The translations under genes were made by a program, and so were the position numbers. Shown piece after piece: positions 1 through 4,975 of a DNA stretch of 5,107 bases (its first letter is position 1; each line of letters begins with the position of its first letter). The notes under the pieces were generated by a model that did no database searches, was not told the origin of the DNA, and saw only the letters and a program-made list of their open reading frames with translations. Origin of the DNA: QHBQ01 sp038230695 (lineage in GTDB: Bacteria; Chloroflexota; Chloroflexia; QHBQ01); NCBI GenBank assembly GCA_038230695.1, contig JBBRMT010000291.1, positions 1 through 5,107 on the forward strand, given 5' to 3'.

Positions 1-56
1 AAAACACCATCAGCCCCCCGCTAACTGCCCGCTATCTACCAGCCTTGCTGATCCGA

Positions 57-84
57 ATTCAAAACTCAATACTCTAACCTCAAA
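57..84. repeat. Degenerate heptanucleotide tandem array (ACTCAAA-like, 4 units)
   Basis: Four consecutive 7-mers can be read: ATTCAAA, ACTCAAT, ACTCTAA and CCTCAAA. They are imperfect, but the period of seven holds throughout. On the minus strand the consensus reads TTTGAGT, so it contains TGA. The array touches the 5' side of gene 1, and its third unit supplies the TAA at 75-77 that closes the gene 1 frame upstream. Arrays of this kind match the short tandemly repeated repetitive (STRR) sequences known from cyanobacteria. Degeneracy makes this the weakest of the four arrays in the window. Confidence 0.5.
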
Positions 85-110
85 ATTGGCTGCTCGTCGC
101 CAGCATTGCC

Positions 111-1655
111 TTGTTCTATCTACCCGTTACTCGCGCCGAGCTATTGCGCGACATCAACCCCTGGTCGCTGATTATCGGTGGGTTGCTAACTGCCTTCTTC
201 ACCCTGCTTACTCCGCAGACTACGCTGGCGCTCACCCTCGCGCTGGTGCCACTCTACCTCGCGCCCGGCTACGCCAACATCGGCTTCATGGACATCGGCT
301 GGGGGCCAAAGTACATCGGCCACTTCTACTTCCCCATCGCCGAGTTGCTGCTGCTGCTCACTGCCATAGTAGTTGGTTGGCGCATCGGGGTTGGCTGGCT
401 GGTGGGTCGCTTCGCCCATGCTAGTTGGTTGCCCGAAGACCGAGCGCGGACTGTGGTTATGCCTGCAATACGCACCCCCTTCAGCCAGGTGACGCAATAT
501 TTGCGTGCTGATGCCTTCGCCATGCTAGCCATCCTATGGGTGTTGTTGGGCGGCTTCTCGTTGCTCACTGTCGCCGACCGCCAGTACCTCAGCGACAGTA
601 TCCGAGAGTTGCGCTGGACCATCATCGAGCCGGCGCTGTTCTATTTCCTGTATCGGTACGTCACCACACCCCCACTTGCCCCCCCTGCTTCAGGAGGGGG
701 AAATGCTGGCCTCCCCTTCCATCGGGAGGGGCTGGGGGTGGGTGAGCGGCTACGCAAGATGTTCCTGCTCTTCGACTTCTTCATTGGCGCGGCGGTGGTG
801 GTCAGCATTATCGGCATGGTGCAGTTCTTCTTCGGCACCAATACGGTCAATGTGGAGAACCTCAGCCGCGTGGTTTCGGTGTACGAACACCCTAACAGCC
901 TGGCTTTGTATCTGGGCCGCGCCCTACCGATTGCGATTGCTTTTGCGGTGCTGCTGCCGGTGGCCTATCGTCGGCGGCGCGTCATCTACGCCGTCGCCAG
1001 CGTTATAATTGGCATCACCATGTACCTCACCTACTCGCGGGGCGCAATCCTGGGCATCGGTGGGGCGTTGGCATTGATTGTCCTGCTGGGCGGCTGGGGG
1101 GTTATAACCCGCTTGTGGCAGTCGCGGCGCGGGTTGGTAATTGCGGCGGGTGGCCTGCTGCTCGTGCTTGGCGCAGGCGGATCCTATCTCGCCCTCGCCC
1201 GTCTCACCGATACCGGCAGCATCAGCCTACGTGGTGACATCTGGTCCGCCGCTCTGCACATGATCAAGGATCACCCTATATTCGGCATCGGCCTCGATCA
1301 GTTTACCAACCAGTATCCCCACTATGCAGCGGCGGGAGCAGTGGCGGTGGGCGAGATCTTCACCTCGCACCCCCATAACTTCCTGTTGGATTATTGGGTA
1401 AGATTGGGTATAATAGGGTTGCTCCTCGGCGGGCTGACTATCTTCCTGTTCTACCGCTGCGGCTGGTGGTTGTGGCGGCTGACCGGCAATCCCCTGCACC
1501 GCGCCATCGTGGTCGCTTTGCTGGCAAGCATGACCGACTTCGTGCTGCACGGGCTGGTGGATCAGGCATACTTCGTGCCTGACCTTGCGCTCATCTTCTG
1601 GTTCACCCTCGCCAGCATGGAGGCAATGCGGCGGGCAGTTCTGGATGAGCGGTGA
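111..1655 (+). CDS. O-antigen ligase/polymerase family membrane protein (Wzy_C/WaaL-like)
   Basis: This is a polytopic inner-membrane protein of the Wzy_C (O-antigen ligase) family. Such proteins polymerise undecaprenyl-linked glycans or transfer them to an acceptor on the outer face of the membrane. About 11-12 hydrophobic segments are visible, for example near residues 18-53, 74-98, 135-155, 217-240, 291-330, 342-363, 424-450 and 488-506. Family motifs occur in the usual order: HPNS (260-263), YSRGA (308-312, Arg310), an Arg (374) before an amphipathic DHPIFGIGLDQF stretch (388-398), and HPHNFLL (420-426) followed by a GIIGLLLGG helix. The conserved Arg and His residues match those needed in WaaL-type ligases. 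Residues about 185-212 (PPLAPPASGGG... to ...LGVG) are not family-like and are encoded by a palindromic repeat; gene 3 has only a short connector there. The TTG at 111 is provisional: it has no clear ribosome binding site, and the frame stays hydrophobic upstream (WLLVASIALFYLPV), so CTG at 90 is possible. The TGA stop lies inside a heptad array. Polymerase versus ligase cannot be decided. Confidence 0.88.
   Translation: MFYLPVTRAELLRDINPWSLIIGGLLTAFFTLLTPQTTLALTLALVPLYLAPGYANIGFMDIGWGPKYIGHFYFPIAELLLLLTAIVVGWRIGVGWLVGRFAHASWLPEDRARTVVMPAIRTPFSQVTQYLRADAFAMLAILWVLLGGFSLLTVADRQYLSDSIRELRWTIIEPALFYFLYRYVTTPPLAPPASGGGNAGLPFHREGLGVGERLRKMFLLFDFFIGAAVVVSIIGMVQFFFGTNTVNVENLSRVVSVYEHPNSLALYLGRALPIAIAFAVLLPVAYRRRRVIYAVASVIIGITMYLTYSRGAILGIGGALALIVLLGGWGVITRLWQSRRGLVIAAGGLLLVLGAGGSYLALARLTDTGSISLRGDIWSAALHMIKDHPIFGIGLDQFTNQYPHYAAAGAVAVGEIFTSHPHNFLLDYWVRLGIIGLLLGGLTIFLFYRCGWWLWRLTGNPLHRAIVVALLASMTDFVLHGLVDQAYFVPDLALIFWFTLASMEAMRRAVLDER
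661..745. repeat. Palindromic repeat element inserted in-frame within gene 1
   Basis: Imperfect terminal inverted repeats bound the element: TCACCACACCCCCA at 661-674 against the complement of TGGGGGTGGGTGA at 733-745. Inside are two small hairpins. The first pairs 679-687 with 691-700 around a CTT loop, with A695 bulged. The second pairs 713-720 with 724-731 around an ATC loop and includes one G-T pair. The predicted fold is therefore cloverleaf-like. It resembles the C-rich palindromes commonly seen between genes in repeat-rich bacteria, but here it lies inside a conserved coding frame and is read through without a stop. It encodes a Pro/Gly-rich loop between two membrane segments. The exact ends are uncertain by a few bases. 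Confidence 0.72.
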
Positions 1656-1713
1656 TTGGTGATTAGTGATTGGTGATTAGTGATTGGTGATTAGTGATTG
1701 GTGATTGGTGATT
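1651..1713. repeat. Heptanucleotide tandem array RGTGATT x9 with 14-bp superperiod
   Basis: Nine perfect 7-mers run without interruption: GGTGATT or AGTGATT, in the order G G A G A G A G G at the first base. The middle of the array therefore also has a 14-bp period. The first unit (1651-1657) contains the TGA stop of gene 1 (1653-1655). Because seven is not a multiple of three, the array puts a TGA in all three forward frames within three units. It is an STRR-type array and ends just upstream of an AT-rich stretch with a TATAAT. Confidence 0.95.
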
Positions 1714-1716
1714 ATT

Positions 1717-1722
1717 TATAAT
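1717..1722 (+). promoter_or_regulatory. Candidate -10 box (TATAAT) upstream of gene 2
   Basis: A perfect TATAAT sits in the AT-rich stretch ATTATTTATAAT, in otherwise GC-rich DNA, 41 bases before the preferred start of gene 2. The expected transcript start would be near 1729, at the base of the hairpin repeat, giving a leader of about 35 nt. No good -35 box is present at 16-18 bp spacing, because that region is heptad repeat (for example GTGATT at 1694-1699). An AT-rich repeat junction can produce this by chance, so confidence is limited. Confidence 0.35.
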
Positions 1723-1747
1723 GTAGGGGCATGATTTATCACGCCCC
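1723..1747 (+). repeat. Hairpin repeat copy (GTAGGGGC...GCCCC) upstream of gene 2
   Basis: Positions 1726-1747 form an inverted repeat: GGGGC and ATGA/T on the left pair with A/TCA and CGCCCC on the right, with a single A-C mismatch and a two-base loop. It shares the GTAGGGGC start and GCCCC end of the other intergenic copies in this window. It contains the most upstream in-frame ATG of the gene 2 frame (1731), which argues against that ATG as the real start. Confidence 0.7.
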
Positions 1748-1750
1748 GTC

Positions 1751-1755
1751 GGAGG
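1751..1755 (+). promoter_or_regulatory. Ribosome binding site deciding the gene 2 start
   Basis: GGAGG lies 8 bases before the TTG at 1764. It is far too far downstream to serve the ATG at 1731. Together with the protein start MKTMIVGGAGFVGSHL it selects TTG 1764. Confidence 0.8.
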
Positions 1756-1763
1756 TACAACGT

Positions 1764-2726
1764 TTGAAGACAATGATTGTAGGCGGCGCGGGTTTCGTCG
1801 GCTCCCATCTGAGCGAGGCGCTGCTGGGCGTGGGTCACGATGTTACCGTGGTAGATAACCTGCTGACCGGGCGGGAGAGCAATATCCGCCAACTGCTGGG
1901 CGACCCCAATTTCTGCTTCGTGCGCCGCGACGCGATAACCCCCATTACCGCCAGCGAAATGGCGGAGTGGGGCGAGGGCATCGAGCGTATCTACTATCTC
2001 GCCAGCCCCGCCAGCCCCGACGATTACTTTGCCTGGCCGGTGGAAACGCTGCTGGTAAACTCCGCGGGTGTCTACAACTTTCTGCAACTGGCCGAGCGCA
2101 ACCACGCCCGCTTCCTGCTCACCTCCACCTCCGAGGCTTACGGCGACCCCCTGGTGCATCCCCAGCCGGAGACATACTGGGGCAACGTCAACCCAGTCGG
2201 CCCCCGCTCATGCTATGATGAAGGCAAGCGTTTCGCCGAGTCTATGACTATGGCTTTCGTGCGTAACCGCACTGTGGATGGGCGCATCGTGCGTATCTTC
2301 AACACCTATGGCCCGCGCATGAAGGCCAACGATGGGCGGGTGGTCTCCAATTTCATCTACAACAGTATTAAGGGCAAGTCGCTGGTTATATACGGCGATG
2401 GCAGCTACACCCGCTCCTTCTGCTACGTCAGCGACCTGGTTCGCGGCTTGCAGACGGTGATGGAGGCGGACAGCGACATTGCCACTGGCGAGGTGTTCAA
2501 CCTGGGCAACCCCGACGAACACACCATTCTGGAGTTCGCCAAGAACATCCTGCGGCTAACCGGCGCGGATGTGCGGATCAACTTCGAGCCAGCTCGCACC
2601 GACGACCCCACCCGCCGCAAGCCGGACATCACCAAGGTGCAGACCCGCCTCGGCTGGAAACCCCAGGTGATGCTGGAGGAAGGGCTGAACAAGACCATCG
2701 AGTGGTTCAAGATACAGCAATTATGA
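1764..2726 (+). CDS. NAD-dependent extended SDR, UDP-glucuronate decarboxylase (UXS)-like
   Basis: This is a soluble extended short-chain dehydrogenase/reductase that closely follows the UDP-glucuronate decarboxylase pattern: UDP-glucuronate is oxidised at C4, decarboxylated and reduced to UDP-xylose, with NAD kept bound. From TTG 1764 the product has 320 residues, a normal length for bacterial members. An N-terminal Rossmann motif GGAGFVG (7-13) is followed by Asp31 for the NAD ribose. Next come STSEAYGDP (121-129; the Glu at 124 is typical of UXS), then WGNVNPVGPRSCYDEGKR (139-156; catalytic Tyr151 and Lys155), NTYGPRM (180-186), DGRVVSNFI (190-198), YGDGSYTRSFCYVSDLV (210-226) and the C-terminal DDPTRRKPDI (280-289). 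The frame extends upstream to an ATG at 1731, but that ATG lies inside a hairpin repeat, and the family begins right where TTG 1764 places it, with GGAGG 8 bases before. The gene lies between two polysaccharide ligase/polymerase genes, which fits nucleotide-sugar supply. A 4,6-dehydratase or 4-epimerase is less likely, given the GPRSCYDEGKR signature. Confidence 0.9.
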   Translation: MKTMIVGGAGFVGSHLSEALLGVGHDVTVVDNLLTGRESNIRQLLGDPNFCFVRRDAITPITASEMAEWGEGIERIYYLASPASPDDYFAWPVETLLVNSAGVYNFLQLAERNHARFLLTSTSEAYGDPLVHPQPETYWGNVNPVGPRSCYDEGKRFAESMTMAFVRNRTVDGRIVRIFNTYGPRMKANDGRVVSNFIYNSIKGKSLVIYGDGSYTRSFCYVSDLVRGLQTVMEADSDIATGEVFNLGNPDEHTILEFAKNILRLTGADVRINFEPARTDDPTRRKPDITKVQTRLGWKPQVMLEEGLNKTIEWFKIQQL

Positions 2727-2745
2727 ATGATGAATGCTGAATGTT
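2725..2745. repeat. Short heptanucleotide array GAATGNT x3 over the gene 2 stop
   Basis: Three 7-mers, GAATGAT, GAATGCT and GAATGTT, begin at the last two bases of the gene 2 stop codon (TGA 2724-2726). Further TGA triplets at 2731 and 2738 fall in the other two forward frames, so translation is stopped in all frames within 15 bases. This belongs to the same STRR class as the array after gene 1, with a different unit. Confidence 0.7.
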
Positions 2746-2750
2746 GGCGT

Positions 2751-2909
2751 GTAGGGGCGGGTTGCACTCGCCCTGATGCGGCGCACCAATGCCTATCGTC
2801 GGCGACAATCTTGAAGTAGGGGCGAATCGCACTCGCCCTGATGCGGCGCATCAATGCTAATCGTCGGCGACAATCTTGGCGTAGGGGCGCATGGCACTCG
2901 CCCTGATGC
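2751..2909 (+). repeat. Tandem repeat with 65-bp period (2.4 units)
   Basis: The 29-nt hairpin core, GTAGGGGCG...CTCGCCCTGATGC, starts at 2751, 2816 and 2881, exactly 65 bp apart each time. The first two cores are followed by nearly identical 36-nt tails containing GGCGCA(C/T)CAATGC and ATCGTCGGCGACAATCTT. The third copy has the core only. Core stems are GGGCG with CGCCC, extended by up to three inner pairs around a three-base loop ending in GC. This array, the copies at 2957-3100 and the direct repeat at 2919-2948 fill most of the 418-bp gap between genes 2 and 3. I see no gene in that gap. Confidence 0.88.
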
Positions 2910-2918
2910 AGTTAGCCA

Positions 2919-2948
2919 ACGGATTGAAAAAAGCGGATAAACGGATTG
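2919..2948. repeat. CGGAT-type short direct repeats
   Basis: ACGGATTG occurs at 2919-2926 and again at 2941-2948, with GCGGATAA at 2933-2940 between them and an A-run at 2927-2932. The A-run is the longest in the window. There is no stable stem before it, so it is not a terminator. The function is unknown. Confidence 0.55.
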
Positions 2949-2956
2949 GGCCAATC

Positions 2957-2985
2957 GTAGGGGCGGGCGGTGGCCCGCCCTGCTG
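2957..2985 (+). repeat. Hairpin repeat copy with perfect 8-bp GC stem
   Basis: GTAGGGGCG opens the copy. GGGCGGGC at 2961-2968 pairs perfectly with GCCCGCCC at 2973-2980 around GGTG. It is the strongest stem among the copies in the gene 2-gene 3 gap. The following tail contains GACAATGCTGGG, which recurs in related form after the copy at 4811. No T-run follows, so an intrinsic terminator is not supported. Confidence 0.75.
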
Positions 2986-3004
2986 AAGATAAGACAATGC
3001 TGGG

Positions 3005-3033
3005 GTAGGGGCGCATGGCACTCGCCATGATGC
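3005..3033 (+). repeat. Hairpin repeat copy (GTAGGGGCGCATGGCA type)
   Basis: The core is almost identical to the copy at 2881-2909, with one substitution (CGCCATGATGC instead of CGCCCTGATGC) that shortens the stem. Its tail, ACCAATGCCAATCGC, matches the tail of the next copy, so core and tail move as one unit. Confidence 0.75.
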
Positions 3034-3071
3034 ACCAATGCCAATCGCATCCCCAACTTTAGCTTGATACC

Positions 3072-3100
3072 TATGTGGCGCATGGCATATGCCCTGATGC
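3072..3100 (+). repeat. Degenerate hairpin repeat copy just upstream of gene 3
   Basis: TATGTGGCGCATGGCATA followed by TGCCCTGATGC aligns with the 29-nt core and starts 67 bp after the previous copy. Its G-run is damaged (GTGG instead of GGGG). The tail, with CACCAATGCCAATCGC, runs to about 3120, only about eight bases before the ribosome binding site of gene 3. Confidence 0.65.
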
Positions 3101-3127
3101 AGCGCACCAATGCCAATCGCGGGCAAC

Positions 3128-3134
3128 AAAGGAG
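3128..3134 (+). promoter_or_regulatory. Ribosome binding site deciding the gene 3 start
   Basis: AAAGGAG is followed by 10 bases and then TTG at 3145. No in-frame ATG occurs near the N-terminus; the first internal candidate is a GTG about 18 codons downstream, without a comparable site. This supports TTG 3145. Confidence 0.75.
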
Positions 3135-3144
3135 ACCGTAGAAC

Positions 3145-4758
3145 TTGACCATCAGCAGGCGCATCAGCGCATGGCTCGACTTTAGCAGCGGCAGCCACGT
3201 GGCCGCCGTGCTGGTCGCCTTGCTGGCGGGCGTGCTGATTGCAGGCTTCGGCGGGGTGCGCGGCGTTGGGTTGGCGATTGGGCTGCTCGGCGCAATCCTG
3301 CTGATTGTCCGTCCCCGCCTTTCCTTCTACCTGCTGGTACTCAGCGTGCCGATCCAGGACATCATCACCGTGCCGCTGGGGGTGATTGACACTACCATCA
3401 CTCAGATCACCTTCACCGGCACGATTGTCGCCTGGCTGCTGTGGCGGCTGGCCCACAACCGCCAGACCACCGTAGTCACACCAATTACCTTCGGCTTCCT
3501 CGTATTTCTCTGGTGTATCAGCGCCAGCCTGCTCACTACCCACTCGATGTCCGATAGCCTGGCGGAGATCTCGCGCTGGATGGTGACGTTCCTTGTCTAC
3601 GTGCTGGCAACCAACCTGATTCGCACCCGCCAGCAGATGGGCATCTTGATCGGCTGCCTGCTGGCAGGCGGCGCGTTCGAGGCGGTACTGGGGGTGGCCC
3701 AAGCCTTCACCCTATCTGGACCACTGGCATTTCTGGCGAACACCGGGCTACTGCGGGCCTATGGCACCATCGGCGCTCCCAACAGCTATGCGGGCTATAT
3801 TGACCACAGCCTGCCACTAGCAACCACACTGGGCATCTACTGGCTGATTACCTGGTGGCAACGCCAGAGCGTGATTATCCGCGCCCAGCAGCGTATGGAG
3901 ATGCAACCGCCTGGCTTCTGGGATACCCAGCGACGGCTGATGATGCGGGCGGGCTGGATGGGCCTGCTGCTGATAATCGCCGCGCTGCTGATGCTCACGG
4001 CAGTCATCCTCAGCGAGTCGCGTGGCGCGTGGGTGGGGCTGACCTTCGGTAGCCTCGGCATGGTAATCGCTCTGGGCCGCCGCGCAATTGCCCCGCTGGT
4101 TGCGCTCGGCATCGTGGTGCTGGTTACATTTGGCGCGTACCAGGCCAACGCCTTGCCCGAAGCGTTGGTGCAGCGAGTGCAGAGCATTACCGACAACGTG
4201 CGGATCTTCGACCCTCGCGGGCTGGTGCCGACCCCCGATAACTTCAGCATCATCGAGCGGATGGCGCAATGGTATGCCGCCTGGGGGATGTTCCAGAGCA
4301 ACCCCATCCTGGGGGTGGGCATCGGCAACTATACTTACGTCTACGATATGTTCAACGTAGAAGGTTGGCCCTACAGCCAGGGCCACGCCCACAACTATTA
4401 CCTGCACATCAGCGCGGAGGCTGGGCTGGTGGGGCTGTTCGGCTACCTGACACTGCTGGGAGCCGCGTTGCGCGAGGCAACCAGGGCGGTGCGCCGCACC
4501 CGCAACAATGGCTACTACCAGGCGATTGCCATCGGCAGCCTGGGGGTATTGCTCACCCTGATGGGCCACAACTTCTTTGAGAACCTGCACGTTCTAAACA
4601 TGGGCGTGCATCTCAGCAGCGTGATGGCCCTGTTCTATCTGGTACGTACCCTGCCCGCCGATGATGCCGTCGCCGAGATTGCCGTGCCAGTCGAGGGGGA
4701 GCGCAACCCCGGCTGGGGCTTCAGCGCGGCGGAACTGGCGAAGACGGAGCGGGAGTGA
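3145..4758 (+). CDS. Second O-antigen ligase/polymerase family membrane protein (Wzy_C)
   Basis: This 537-residue polytopic membrane protein belongs to the same broad Wzy_C/O-antigen ligase family as gene 1 but is clearly divergent. Hydrophobic segments lie near residues 19-34, 38-56, 60-80, 88-102, 112-130, 145-157, 166-190, 222-238, 270-290, 296-310, 314-331, 426-445, 459-474 and 488-502. Motifs in order are RAYGTIGAPNSYAGY (204-218), SESRGAWVG (290-298, Arg293), ERMAQWYAAW (371-380, Arg372), NPILGVGIGNY (386-396) and GHAHNYYL (413-420, His414/His416), followed by an AGLVGLFGYL helix. The large loop between about 332 and 425 is the usual outward-facing catalytic loop of the family. The C-terminal tail (about 503-537) is hydrophilic and acidic and ends in a short predicted helix. 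Starting from TTG 3145 gives a short charged N-terminus before the first helix. The likely role is polymerisation or transfer of lipid-linked glycans. Ligase versus polymerase cannot be settled from motifs. Its short TM connector around residues 156-165 is a useful control for the repeat insertion in gene 1. Confidence 0.9.
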   Translation: MTISRRISAWLDFSSGSHVAAVLVALLAGVLIAGFGGVRGVGLAIGLLGAILLIVRPRLSFYLLVLSVPIQDIITVPLGVIDTTITQITFTGTIVAWLLWRLAHNRQTTVVTPITFGFLVFLWCISASLLTTHSMSDSLAEISRWMVTFLVYVLATNLIRTRQQMGILIGCLLAGGAFEAVLGVAQAFTLSGPLAFLANTGLLRAYGTIGAPNSYAGYIDHSLPLATTLGIYWLITWWQRQSVIIRAQQRMEMQPPGFWDTQRRLMMRAGWMGLLLIIAALLMLTAVILSESRGAWVGLTFGSLGMVIALGRRAIAPLVALGIVVLVTFGAYQANALPEALVQRVQSITDNVRIFDPRGLVPTPDNFSIIERMAQWYAAWGMFQSNPILGVGIGNYTYVYDMFNVEGWPYSQGHAHNYYLHISAEAGLVGLFGYLTLLGAALREATRAVRRTRNNGYYQAIAIGSLGVLLTLMGHNFFENLHVLNMGVHLSSVMALFYLVRTLPADDAVAEIAVPVEGERNPGWGFSAAELAKTERE

Positions 4759-4810
4759 GCCAGATGCAACTCTACTACAACCAGCGGGCGAGGGAACGCC
4801 TAGTCAGGCA

Positions 4811-4838
4811 TAGGGGCGCATGGCAAACGCCCTTACCA
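4811..4838 (+). repeat. Hairpin repeat copy downstream of gene 3
   Basis: TAGGGGCGCATGGCAAACGC matches the core of the family, with a stem of GGGCG/CGCCC. Its tail contains ACAATGTTGGGG, related to the tail of the copy at 2957. It lies in the 349-bp region 4759-5107, in which I see no supported gene. Confidence 0.75.
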
Positions 4839-4873
4839 TTAACTACAATGTTGGGGCAAGCGATGATGTTGAT

Positions 4874-4902
4874 GTAGGGGCGTATGGCATACGCCCTCAC
4901 GC
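4874..4902 (+). repeat. Hairpin repeat copy with perfect stem
   Basis: It starts 64 bp after the previous copy. GGGCGTAT at 4878-4885 pairs perfectly with ATACGCCC at 4889-4896 around a GGC loop. This is the cleanest example of the eight-pair stem and three-base loop in the family. Confidence 0.8.
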
Positions 4903-4975
4903 AATTGCCGAGAGGGTTATCGTAAACACGCCGTCAAACCCGTAGTTACGACAAACATGGCGGCATCTTCACAAT

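Noticed and set aside
45..73. Promoter for gene 1 (TTGCTG, 17 bp, AATACT)
   Set aside because: The -35 half matches only three bases and the -10 lies in a heptad repeat; the match is too weak to annotate.
3..77. Possible C-terminal end of an upstream gene (frame ending at TAA 75-77)
   Set aside because: Only 24 codons are visible, the last ones lie in a degenerate heptad array, and no family can be recognised; it cannot be told from non-coding DNA.
1726..1747. Intrinsic terminator after gene 1
   Set aside because: The stem is not followed by a T-run but by a ribosome binding site and gene 2; it fits a repeat-family hairpin instead. The other hairpins in the window also lack T-runs.
2751..3100. 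CRISPR-like layout of 29-nt repeats with 36-nt spacers
   Set aside because: The apparent spacers are themselves repeated (36-nt tails after 2751 and 2816 nearly identical), the repeats vary too much between copies, later spacings are irregular, and no cas gene is present.
2857..3702. Minus-strand open frame of 281 codons
   Set aside because: It runs through the intergenic repeats and then antisense to the start of gene 3, whose Wzy-family protein and ribosome binding site are well supported. Its product is Gln/His-rich low-complexity sequence typical of a GC-rich antisense shadow.
3817..4590. Minus-strand open frame of 257 codons
   Set aside because: It is wholly antisense to gene 3 across its conserved motifs and has a biased composition with no recognisable domain.
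4764..4877. Small plus-strand ORF of 37 codons starting ATG just after gene 3
   Set aside because: Half of it is encoded by a hairpin repeat, its stop is the TAG of the next repeat's GTAGGGG, and no ribosome binding site or recognisable protein is seen.
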